Assembly (NCBI GenBank): GCA_024743015.1
Contig: JANSXJ010000028.1
Location: 1 to 17,999 of the forward strand
Direction of reading: 5' to 3'
From: Hyphomonas sp.
Lineage (GTDB): Bacteria; Pseudomonadota; Alphaproteobacteria; Caulobacterales; Hyphomonadaceae
Length of the DNA stretch: 17,999 bases
Part shown: positions 8,885 through 15,120 of the stretch, piece by piece
Layout of the letters: each line of letters starts with the position of its first letter
Numbering within the stretch: position 1 is the stretch's first letter
Translations under genes and position numbers: made by a program
The notes under the pieces: model-generated
What the model was told of the DNA's origin: nothing
The model's database searches: none
The model's input: the letters and a program-made list of their open reading frames with translations, nothing else

Positions 8885-9520
8885 CTATTTGTTGGGCTGC
8901 GGGGTCGTGCGCAGATATGGACGCACTTCCTTATAGCCTTTCGGGAAAAGCTTATCGGCCTCTTCATTGCTGACACTCGGCACGATGATCACGTCGTCGC
9001 CATCCTGCCAGTTCACCGGCGTCGCAACTTTGTGATTATCGGTCAGCTGCAGGCTGTCGATGAGGCGGAGGATCTCATCAAAGTTCCGCCCCGCGGATGG
9101 CGGGTAGATGATCGAGGCCCGGATCTTCTTGTTATTGTCGATGACGTAGACCGCCCGCACCGTGACTTTCGCGTCGGCGTTCGGGTGGATCATATTGTAA
9201 AGCGTGGCGACTTTCTTTTCCGGATCGCCAATGATCGGGAAGTTGACCTCGGCGCCTTGCGTATCCTCGATATCCTCGATCCACTTCTTGTGGGCCTCAA
9301 CCGTATCAACAGAAATGACGAGCGCTTTCGCACCGCGCGCTGCGAGCTTGTCCTTCAGCTTCGCTGTGTAGCCGAGTTCAGTTGTACAAACCGGCGTAAA
9401 GTCGGCGGGGTGAGAGAAAAACACGACCCAGTCATCGCCGATCCAGTCATGGAACCGGATGCGGCCGTGTGTGGTATCGGTTTCGAAGTCGGGTGCGGTG
9501 TCACCGAGCAGCAGGCTCAT
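8885..9520 (-). CDS. 1-Cys peroxiredoxin (Prx6/AhpC-TSA family)
   Basis: This 211-residue cytoplasmic peroxidase reduces hydrogen peroxide and organic hydroperoxides. The active-site motif P38-A-D-F-T-P-V-C45 is intact and Cys45 is the only cysteine, fitting the 1-Cys class. The Prx6-type C-terminal domain is present: RAVYVIDNNKKIRA, YPPSAGRNFDEILR and TPVNWQDGDDVII are characteristic blocks. The start is firm: aaggag lies 8 bases before ATG 9520. It is divergent from the SixA-like gene across a 123-bp gap and convergent with the SDR gene. No OxyR gene or site is obvious nearby; I saw no sure promoter in the gap. Confidence 0.95.
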   Translation of the reverse strand: MSLLLGDTAPDFETDTTHGRIRFHDWIGDDWVVFFSHPADFTPVCTTELGYTAKLKDKLAARGAKALVISVDTVEAHKKWIEDIEDTQGAEVNFPIIGDPEKKVATLYNMIHPNADAKVTVRAVYVIDNNKKIRASIIYPPSAGRNFDEILRLIDSLQLTDNHKVATPVNWQDGDDVIIVPSVSNEEADKLFPKGYKEVRPYLRTTPQPNK

Positions 9521-9643
9521 CTGACTTCTCCTTGTAAATTGGCTTGATTTCTACAGCGAAAGTGGGGCCTATGCGGGTGGGTTCCAACGGCCCAACCCTG
9601 ACTCGCAGGTTTAGTTTTCCTGCACGATATCGAAGGATATTTG

Positions 9644-10162
9644 ATGAAGCGCCTTATTCTGATGCGTCATGCGAAAACCGAACCCTGGACAGAAGGGATC
9701 GATGACTTCGCGCGGGCGCTGACCCCGGTCGGGCATGAGGCTGCCGAGACAATGGCGAAAGCCCTGAAAGGCGAGGGTTGGTCACCTGAAAAAGCCGTCT
9801 TGTCGACGGCGCGGCGGACGCGCGAAACCTGGAGCCATCTATCCGACGTCTTCGGCGCGTGCGAAATGGTGCTGGAAGACGACTTGTATCTTGCTGGCGA
9901 ACGCGGCATCTCCGACATTATTTCCGACCATGACGGGGCCCGCACACTGATCATTATCGGTCACAATCCGGGGCTACACGATCTCGCCGTCAGTCTGCTC
10001 AGAGAGGCGGGGAGCGTCGACCACCAAGCCTCCATTCGCATCTCAGCAAAGCTGCCCACGGGCGGGGTCGTGATGTTTGAAGCGGCGGAAGACGGCGCCT
10101 TTGTACCCGCACATTTCAAACTTCAGAATTTCATGAAGCCCAAAGACTTCTCGCAAGACTAG
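9644..10162 (+). CDS. SixA-type histidine phosphatase (phosphohistidine phosphatase family)
   Basis: This 172-residue single-domain protein belongs to the histidine phosphatase (RHG) superfamily. LMRHAKTEPW carries the catalytic R8-H9; STARRTRET supplies the second conserved arginine region; IIGHNPGLHDL carries the second catalytic His107. The size and HNPGL motif match the SixA branch, which in E. coli removes phosphate from histidine phosphotransfer or PTS proteins; the substrate here is unknown. ATG 9644 is preferred over the overlapping TTG 9641 because aagga (9633-9637) is 6 bases away. The gene is followed closely by the terminator-like hairpin at 10179-10209, whose T-run serves the opposite strand. 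Confidence 0.9.
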   Translation: MKRLILMRHAKTEPWTEGIDDFARALTPVGHEAAETMAKALKGEGWSPEKAVLSTARRTRETWSHLSDVFGACEMVLEDDLYLAGERGISDIISDHDGARTLIIIGHNPGLHDLAVSLLREAGSVDHQASIRISAKLPTGGVVMFEAAEDGAFVPAHFKLQNFMKPKDFSQD

Positions 10163-10176
10163 CCATATCGCTCACG

Positions 10177-10209
10177 AAAAACGCCCCGCGGGGGAGACAC
10201 GGGACGTTT
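10177..10209 (-). terminator. Intrinsic terminator of the 62-codon gene
   Basis: On the minus strand AAACGTCCCG (10209-10200) pairs with CGGGGCGTTT (10188-10179): ten base pairs including one G-U, with an 11-base loop, followed directly by T residues to 10177. It lies 33 bases past the small gene's stop. For the plus-strand sixA transcript the same hairpin forms but only three T residues follow. Confidence 0.75.
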
Positions 10210-10241
10210 CGAATCTGCCGAACGGGCCGGGCACAGGCGCG

Positions 10242-10430
10242 TTAGCGCGCGCTGCGACGACCGCCGCGGCGACGGCGACGCACGAGCAGATGATCGCGAC
10301 CAGCATCGCTGGCAGCTTTTTTGAGCGCTGGCAGAATGAGGCCGCCAAGCTCGCCATCATAGGATGACGCATTGATCAGGGTTGCAGCTTCGAAGCTGGA
10401 TGGGGTGACGTGGGAGGGAGTCGCTTGCAT
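10242..10430 (-). CDS. Small basic protein of unknown function (62 aa)
   Basis: I do not recognise this protein. It has a Ser/Thr/Ala-rich start, a central segment YDGELGGLILPALKKAA that could form an amphipathic helix, and a strongly basic end (LLVRRRRRGGRRSAR), which suggests binding to nucleic acid or another acidic partner. No signal peptide or cysteine is present. It is supported as real by ATG 10430 preceded by aaggat at good spacing, by the intrinsic terminator 33 bases after its stop, and by an A/T-rich upstream region with phased direct repeats. It is on the same strand as the truncated photolyase, 178 bp downstream of it, and seems to be a separate transcript. Its leader may fold a small hairpin (10467-10454) with a GCGA tetraloop. 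Confidence 0.65.
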   Translation of the reverse strand: MQATPSHVTPSSFEAATLINASSYDGELGGLILPALKKAASDAGRDHLLVRRRRRGGRRSAR

Positions 10431-10520
10431 TGTTTCTATCCTTTTTATTATGGCCCGGTCGCCCGGGATCAGACGACCCTATTGAGTTCTGCCTGACGAG
10501 GATGAACTTAACACCGAAAT

Positions 10521-10552
10521 TATCGTTTTTCAATATGTGAATATCGTTTTTC
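10521..10552. repeat. Two 11-bp direct repeats phased 21 bp apart
   Basis: TATCGTTTTTC occurs at 10521-10531 and again at 10542-10552, exactly 21 bp (two helical turns) apart, in an A/T-rich stretch upstream of the 62-codon gene. On the minus strand TTGAAA (10533-10528) within this block could act as -35, though the matching -10 (TAAGTT, 17 bp on) is weak. The phasing suggests two copies of a protein-binding site on one face of the helix. Confidence 0.55.
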
Positions 10553-10608
10553 GGTAATTTTCTGCAATTCGCTTCAATTTCCGACCCACGCGCTGCGGTG
10601 CGCGTTGC

Positions 10609-11517
10609 TCAGTCGGTGCCGGTCTGACCAAGGTCGAGGGACAATTGCTGCCCCTGTTCTGACCTGCCTCCAGCATGCGGGCTCGGGCCCGGCGTGGGCG
10701 CACGCCGTGTTCGCATATGGTAAAAGTTGGGCAAACCCCGAATGAGCTCGGTCACGCGCGCCGCACGAATATCCTGCCCAGCAGATAGATACTGGTTTCG
10801 CGCCGTAACAGCCGCTTGCCAGGTTTCCTTGATCGAGATGACCCCGAAATTCAGATAAGGGGCGAGTTGATCGAAATAGGCGTCCTGCACCAGAGTTTCG
10901 GACGCAGCGACCTGGCTGAGATCAGATACAGGCCCCAACAAGTGTTTCAGCAACTCGATCGCGGCTTTGCGTCCACCGCTCGGATGGCTGGTTGAGTCTT
11001 CCGACCGTGTCTGGGCGATCGGGCGATGACCAATACCGATTTGCGCGGCGGGAAGTTCGGCCGGGGCCTCATGCCGCGGCGTTGCCATGAACGCGTCCCA
11101 CGCTGCTGCTTGCGAGCCGCCCGGGCTCGGGGTCTGCTCGGGCCCAAACTGAGAGAAGGTTCGCAGCGCCACGCCGGCGCGCATACACCAGGCTTCAACT
11201 TGCGCATCGTATGGTTCCGGTACCACCGCCTCGTGCCTGTAGACGCTGAGAACATTCTCCGTCCGATGCAACTCGGACAGGACGGCAACCGGATCACCTG
11301 ATCGGAAATGCAAACTTGCGCCGCGCTGCTCCAGGGCTGCGTCGAGATCATTCAGGCTCTCGGTCAGAAATGAGCTGTGGGGCGCATCAGGCTCGGAAAT
11401 AAACAATGGCACAACGCGCCCGCCATCCCGCGCCGCCGCGAGACAGACGGCCCGCAAGGGCGCGTGATCGTGCACACGCAAATCGTTCCGAAACCAGAGA
11501 ATATGTACGCCACTCAT
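10609..11517 (-). CDS. Photolyase/cryptochrome family protein, truncated in the FAD domain
   Basis: The frame gives 302 residues from ATG 11517. The N-terminal antenna alpha/beta domain is recognisable (HILWFRNDLRVHDH; VVPLFISEPD; VYRHEAVVPEPYD). The start of the helical FAD domain follows (GGRKAAIELLKHLL; LAPYLNFGVISIKE), up to ELIRGLPNFYH, which aligns with the usual LxWREFYxH. There homology stops and a Pro/Gly tail (APTPGPSPHAGG) leads to TGA. Full-length photolyases have about 470 residues, so most of the FAD and substrate site is missing, and repair activity is unlikely without a partner. The HEETG motif of the class is changed to HEAVV. ATG 11535 is in frame but lies upstream of the -10, so 11517 was chosen; it has no ribosome site and would be leaderless. 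A LexA-type box covers the promoter. Confidence 0.75.
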   Translation of the reverse strand: MSGVHILWFRNDLRVHDHAPLRAVCLAAARDGGRVVPLFISEPDAPHSSFLTESLNDLDAALEQRGASLHFRSGDPVAVLSELHRTENVLSVYRHEAVVPEPYDAQVEAWCMRAGVALRTFSQFGPEQTPSPGGSQAAAWDAFMATPRHEAPAELPAAQIGIGHRPIAQTRSEDSTSHPSGGRKAAIELLKHLLGPVSDLSQVAASETLVQDAYFDQLAPYLNFGVISIKETWQAAVTARNQYLSAGQDIRAARVTELIRGLPNFYHMRTRRAPTPGPSPHAGGRSEQGQQLSLDLGQTGTD

Positions 11518-11518
11518 G

Positions 11519-11533
11519 GAACATATATAGAAC
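11519..11533. promoter_or_regulatory. LexA (SOS) box over the photolyase promoter
   Basis: The plus strand reads GAAC-ATATATA-GAAC (11519-11533); the minus strand reads GTTC-TATATAT-GTTC. This is a perfect match to the established alphaproteobacterial LexA operator GTTC-N7-GTTC. It covers the -10 (11524-11529) of the photolyase promoter and ends two bases from its ATG, where bound repressor would block polymerase. Confidence 0.72.
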
Positions 11534-11552
11534 ATCTAATCACATTTGTCCA
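11524..11552 (-). promoter_or_regulatory. Promoter of the truncated photolyase gene (probably leaderless)
   Basis: On the minus strand -35 TGGACA (11552-11547, 5/6) and -10 TATATA (11529-11524, 4/6) are 17 bp apart. Only 6 bases separate the -10 from ATG 11517, so transcription should begin at or next to the start codon, giving a leaderless mRNA. That fits the lack of a ribosome site. Confidence 0.55.
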
Positions 11553-11626
11553 CAGAGCAGCAAGTTGAGAAGAAAATTCAACCAGTAGATGCTTGCTCTC
11601 AGTCATCATGGATTCAATATTTATAT

Positions 11627-13126
11627 ATGCTCAAATATAATAACATTGAGTTCAATATATATTACCCACAATCGCCTCGTATAGAAAAATATAAGCCTTA
11701 TTTACTCAAACACTCCTATTGGTCTGGCACGCCAACGCCAGACCTTGCCGCGATCCTCCCTGCCCCACTCGAGTCTTGTTCTTTTCGCACCGGCATCCAT
11801 CCCCACCAGCAAGCGTTGCTTAACACCATCATTGCTGCAATTGGGGCGTTCGGAATCGTGCAACCTGTCCTGACCGCTCAGGCGCTGTCATGGTTGGCAC
11901 TCACCATGTTTAGCGCCCTGATTCTGTTTCGCCTCGTGCTTGTTCTAACCGGGTTGGGCCTGAGGCTTCTCCCCAGTCCGCCACTGATCGCGAGTGATAT
12001 TCCTGAGGATCTCCCGACCTATTCGATCCTGGTCGCCGCCTACAACGAAGCCGGAATGATGCGCCAGCTCGCAAGCGCCCTCAACGCCCTTTCATGGCCA
12101 GAGGACAGGCTGGAAGTGTTCCTGCTTCTGGAAGCGGACGACCCGGAGACGCTGCAAGCTGCGCAAGCAGCCGGATTTTCCGGGTCGACCCGGCTCATTA
12201 TCGTTCCCCCGGGAGGACCAAAAACCAAGCCGAACGCATTGAACCACGGTCTCGCTCTGGCGCGCGGAACCTATGTGACGGTCTATGATGTCGAGGACCT
12301 CCCCCATCCTGGCCAACTCCTGCAATCCTACACTCTGTTCGCGAACGCTGCAGAACACACGGTTTGCGTCCAGGCCCCTCTGGTTGCCGTCAATGACGGA
12401 TCAAACTGGATCGCGGCGCAATGGGCGCTTGAATATGACGTTCAGTTCGGATTGCTTCTGCCAAGTCTGTCGCTGCACGGCATGCCAATCCTGTTGGGTG
12501 GGACGAGCAACCATTTTCGGCGAAACGCCCTTCTTGCCGCTGGTGGATGGGATGCCTGGAATGTCACCGAAGATGCGGATCTGGGCATACGAATCGCCAG
12601 AGCCGGATTTACGACCAAAACCCTTACGGCGCCCACATTTGAATCTGCGCCGACGCAGTTTGGTGTTTGGTTAGCGCAACGTAGTCGCTGGTTGAAAGGC
12701 TATTTGCAAACCTGGTTGGTCCTGATGCGAGATCCCGCAGCCACGGTCCGCCAGATGGGGTTTGTTCGGTTCCTCGTCGCGCAGCTCACGCTGGGCGGCG
12801 CAATCCTTGCGCCGCTCGCGCATGCGCCATGCGCTGTTCTGGTCGCGCTGGCGCTCTGGTCCGACCCCCTCGAAATCGGCCGCGTGGGACTAGGACTTCT
12901 ATTTGCGGGCCTGGGTGTCGGGCTGCTCGGCGATCTGGTTGCACCGGGAAAATGGAGCTGGGCCCGTCTTCTGGCCGTTGTAACGCGTCCGCTCTACTGG
13001 CCGCTACATAGCCTCGCTGCATATCGCGCGCTTTGGGAGCTTGCGAACAAACCCTTTTTCTGGGCAAAGACGCCGCATCACCCTCATGATGTGGAGCCGC
13101 AATCATTCTACTCGACTGGATCATAA
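11627..13126 (+). CDS. Membrane family 2 glycosyltransferase (BcsA-like), 5' end uncertain
   Basis: Residue numbers here count from the open frame at TTG 11546. TM segments lie at about 90-110 and 115-138. A GT-A domain follows: YSILVAAYNEAG (159-170), LLLEADDPET, KPNALNHGLALARG, D248-V-E-D251 as the metal-binding region, TED (341-343) with the likely catalytic Asp, and Q378RSRW382, the QxxRW motif of processive enzymes. Further TMs span about 405-465. It probably adds sugars to an exopolysaccharide or envelope glycan from an NDP-sugar. No other synthesis genes are near. The start is unclear: ATG 11627 has no ribosome site, a perfect TATAAT (11636-11641) lies just after it, and the next in-frame start is TTG 11816. 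11581-11700 is 31% GC (37 of 120), unlike the rest, so the N-terminus may be truncated or replaced. Confidence 0.82.
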   Translation: MLKYNNIEFNIYYPQSPRIEKYKPYLLKHSYWSGTPTPDLAAILPAPLESCSFRTGIHPHQQALLNTIIAAIGAFGIVQPVLTAQALSWLALTMFSALILFRLVLVLTGLGLRLLPSPPLIASDIPEDLPTYSILVAAYNEAGMMRQLASALNALSWPEDRLEVFLLLEADDPETLQAAQAAGFSGSTRLIIVPPGGPKTKPNALNHGLALARGTYVTVYDVEDLPHPGQLLQSYTLFANAAEHTVCVQAPLVAVNDGSNWIAAQWALEYDVQFGLLLPSLSLHGMPILLGGTSNHFRRNALLAAGGWDAWNVTEDADLGIRIARAGFTTKTLTAPTFESAPTQFGVWLAQRSRWLKGYLQTWLVLMRDPAATVRQMGFVRFLVAQLTLGGAILAPLAHAPCAVLVALALWSDPLEIGRVGLGLLFAGLGVGLLGDLVAPGKWSWARLLAVVTRPLYWPLHSLAAYRALWELANKPFFWAKTPHHPHDVEPQSFYSTGS

Positions 13127-13338
13127 GCCTCAGCCTCGCGACGGGCCTGATTGTTCTGGGCGTTTTTGCGCAATCCAAGCTCGGCACCGTGCGCAAAAAG
13201 GATCAACGACCTCACCAGGTGCCATGGGGTCTGGTGATGATTGGCTGCGTGTTCGGCGTGTTCCTCGTCGTGGTCCACCTGATGAACCTGATCGGCGTGG
13301 AGACCGGCCCGGAAAACAGTATGTTTGGCCGGTTCTAG
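13105..13338 (+). CDS. Small two-TM membrane protein, probable ATT start
   Basis: This frame opens after TGA 13087-13089 and runs to TAG 13336-13338. It has no ATG, GTG or TTG before GTG 13189, which would remove the first membrane helix. ATT 13105 lies 8 bases after ggag (13093-13096) and gives 77 residues: hydrophobic helix 1 (about 2-22, LLDWIISLSLATGLIVLGVF), a basic hinge (KLGTVRKKDQRPHQ), helix 2 (about 40-62, PWGLVMIGCVFGVFLVVVHL), and a short tail. The two clean helices and positive loop argue for real coding. I know similar small alphaproteobacterial membrane proteins with a PW...HLxNLxG pattern, but no function. It overlaps the glycosyltransferase end by 22 bases and is probably co-translated. 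ATC 13102 or a CTG further on could be the start instead. Confidence 0.6.
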   Translation: MLLDWIISLSLATGLIVLGVFAQSKLGTVRKKDQRPHQVPWGLVMIGCVFGVFLVVVHLMNLIGVETGPENSMFGRF

Positions 13339-13354
13339 ACAACAAAACTGTCAC

Positions 13355-13382
13355 TTGACTCCAAACCGTTTGTTCGCATTAT
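13355..13382 (+). promoter_or_regulatory. Promoter of the NTF2-like gene
   Basis: -35 TTGACT (13355-13360, 5/6) and -10 CATTAT (13377-13382, 4/6) are 16 bp apart. Transcription would start near 13389, giving a leader of about 20 bases containing the strong ribosome site aaggagg (13397-13403). The -10 lies inside a LexA-type box. Confidence 0.6.
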
Positions 13383-13386
13383 GTTC
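13372..13386. promoter_or_regulatory. LexA (SOS) box over the NTF2-like gene promoter
   Basis: GTTC-GCATTAT-GTTC (13372-13386) is a perfect GTTC-N7-GTTC alphaproteobacterial LexA operator. It covers the whole -10 (13377-13382) of the promoter upstream of ATG 13410, the classic place for LexA repression. Confidence 0.72.
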
Positions 13387-13409
13387 TCATACAAAGAAGG
13401 AGGACAGAT

Positions 13410-13799
13410 ATGCCAACCCCACAAGAGCTTATGCAACTCGGACAGGCGCTGGTTGAACATTGCTCAAATCAGACCGAGCAGGCTTTGCAGGACAAATACT
13501 ATACGCAGGACGCTGTCTCGGTCGAAGCAGTTGCCATGCCCGATGGTAATGCCGAAGCCGTCGGTCTGGACGCCATCAAGGCCAAGAATGAATGGTGGTA
13601 TGGCGCGCATGAGCTGCACTCCAACAAAGTAGAAGGCCCTTTTGTTCATGGCGATGATCGGTTCAGCGTGATTTTCGATATCGATGTGACCCAGAAGGAA
13701 AGCGGTCAGCGCATGCAGATGCGCGAGATTGGGACCTATTACGTGAATCAGGACGGCAAGATCACCCGCGAAGAGTTCGCGTATCCCGTCGAAGGATAG
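13410..13799 (+). CDS. NTF2/SnoaL-like fold protein
   Basis: This 129-residue soluble protein is one complete NTF2-like domain: an N-terminal helix with a catalytic-pocket-type pattern (LVEHCSNQTEQALQDKYYTQDAVSVEA), the helix GLDAIKAKNEWW, then curved beta strands (GPFVHGDDRFSVIFDIDVT; MQMREIGTYYVNQDGKITREEF). SnoaL-like proteins act as small-molecule isomerases or hydrolases, or simply as binding domains, so the reaction cannot be read from the sequence. ATG 13410 follows an excellent aaggagg at 6 bases. Its promoter is overlaid by a LexA-type box, suggesting induction by DNA damage. It is not obviously co-transcribed with the acyl-CoA dehydrogenase 103 bp further on. Confidence 0.9.
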   Translation: MPTPQELMQLGQALVEHCSNQTEQALQDKYYTQDAVSVEAVAMPDGNAEAVGLDAIKAKNEWWYGAHELHSNKVEGPFVHGDDRFSVIFDIDVTQKESGQRMQMREIGTYYVNQDGKITREEFAYPVEG

Positions 13800-13871
13800 G
13801 TTCTGCCCCGGCGTCAGAGATAGCCATTAACTGGCGTGCCCGTTAAGGTGCTGCATCTGCGAACAAAAGCA

Positions 13872-13885
13872 GGTGCATCTGCACC
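13872..13885. repeat. Palindrome upstream of the acyl-CoA dehydrogenase pair
   Basis: GGTGCA-TC-TGCACC (13872-13885) is a perfect 6-bp inverted repeat just before the ribosome site (gggag, 13891-13895). A related but imperfect GGTGCTGCATCTGC lies about 25 bp upstream. It could be an operator for a fatty-acid-responsive repressor or a small leader hairpin. The role is inferred from position. Confidence 0.4.
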
Positions 13886-13902
13886 GATACGGGAGAATGA
13901 TG

Positions 13903-15117
13903 ATGGCCTTTGACGCCCCTGAAGATCTCGACGAATTCCGCACCAGCGTGCGCGAATGGCTCGAGGAAAACTGCCCGCCAAGCATGCGCACGCCCATGAA
14001 GGACGATGAAATTGTCTGGGGCGGCAAACGTGAGGCGTTCAAGAACCCGGACTCGAAAGTCTGGCTGGAACGCATGGGCGAAAAAGGCTGGACCGCACCG
14101 GAATGGCCGGCCGAATATGGCGGCGGCGGCCTGAACAAAGCCCAGGCGCGAGTCCTTCAGCAAGAGTTGCGGCGCATCAAGGCGCGGCCGGCCCTGTTCT
14201 CTTTCGGTCTCTGGATGTTCGGACCAGCGCTTCTCGAGTTCGGCAATGACGAGCAAAAAAAGCGCTTCATCCCGGATATCGTCAAAGGCAAGACACGCTG
14301 GTGTCAGGGCTATTCCGAACCGGGCGCTGGCTCGGACCTGGCTGGCCTACAAACCAAGTGTGAAGACAAGGGCGACCATTGGCTCATCAATGGCCAGAAA
14401 GTCTGGACCTCTTATGCCGACCAGGCGGACTGGATCTTCTGTCTGGTCCGAACGGACAAGAGCGTAAAGCATGAGGGTATCAGCTTCCTCGTATTTGATA
14501 TGGAGACTGAAGGCGTGGAAGCCCGGCCGATTAAGCTGATCTCCGGCTCATCGCCCTTCTGTGAGACTTTCTTCACGGACGTGAAAGTGCCGAAAGACCA
14601 ATTGGTCGGGAAACTCAATGGCGGTTGGACGATTGCCAAACGCCTGCTGCAATTCGAGCGCTCGTCGATTTCCGCGGGCGGCTTTGGCGGCACGGGCGGC
14701 TCCGGCATCCTGCCACCTCAGGAATATGCCAAACAGCATGTCGGGGTTGATGAAACCGGCCGCGTTTCGGATGGCGATCTGCGTGCCCGCATCACCGATC
14801 ACCTGATGTATGCCAAGGCGTTCGGCCTGACCGTGCAGCGCTCAACCGAAGAAGCCAAAGCCGGGCAGGAAGTCGGACATACCGCTTCGATCATGAAATA
14901 TGCTGCGGCCAAGATGAACCAGGACAAGTGCGAACTGCTCGTCGAAGCGCTGGGTACTGACGGCCTTGGCTGGTCCGGCGATGGCTTTGCCGAAGACGCC
15001 AAGAAAGCCACCCGCGGCTGGCTCCGTTCGAAAGGCAACTCGATCGAAGGCGGCACCAGTGAAATCAATCTCAACGTGGTCGCCAAACGCGTCCTCGGTC
15101 TGCGGGAGCATCAATAA
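13903..15117 (+). CDS. Acyl-CoA dehydrogenase family protein, large-type subunit
   Basis: This 404-residue flavoenzyme of the ACAD family introduces the alpha,beta double bond into an acyl-CoA in beta-oxidation or a related degradation path. Visible features: an N-terminal helical domain, the flavin/substrate motif YSEPGAGSDLAG (137-148), KVWTSYADQADW (166-177), a beta domain with FLVFDMET, and the C-terminal helical domain ending IEGGTSEINLNVVAKRVLGL (381-400), which matches the usual (Y)EGTxEIQ.N...RxxLG block. Three in-frame ATGs occur at 13897, 13900 and 13903; 13903 has the best spacing (7 bases) from gggag. It is followed after 3 bp by a small membrane gene and then a second, different dehydrogenase, so all three form one operon. 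The chain length or substrate cannot be read. Confidence 0.95.
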   Translation: MAFDAPEDLDEFRTSVREWLEENCPPSMRTPMKDDEIVWGGKREAFKNPDSKVWLERMGEKGWTAPEWPAEYGGGGLNKAQARVLQQELRRIKARPALFSFGLWMFGPALLEFGNDEQKKRFIPDIVKGKTRWCQGYSEPGAGSDLAGLQTKCEDKGDHWLINGQKVWTSYADQADWIFCLVRTDKSVKHEGISFLVFDMETEGVEARPIKLISGSSPFCETFFTDVKVPKDQLVGKLNGGWTIAKRLLQFERSSISAGGFGGTGGSGILPPQEYAKQHVGVDETGRVSDGDLRARITDHLMYAKAFGLTVQRSTEEAKAGQEVGHTASIMKYAAAKMNQDKCELLVEALGTDGLGWSGDGFAEDAKKATRGWLRSKGNSIEGGTSEINLNVVAKRVLGLREHQ

Positions 15118-15120
15118 CCC

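Noticed and set aside
8840..9547. Long plus-strand open frame opposite the peroxiredoxin gene
   Set aside because: It is the antisense shadow of a firmly identified gene; no ribosome site and no family pattern.
9521..9643. GGAAC on the minus strand (about 9585) as a stress promoter for the peroxiredoxin gene
   Set aside because: No CGTT at 16-17 bases; the match is the -35 half only.
11589..11684. Short plus-strand frames (ATG 11589, ATG 11608) in the AT-rich patch as leader peptides
   Set aside because: No ribosome sites; short frames with ATG are common by chance in AT-rich DNA.
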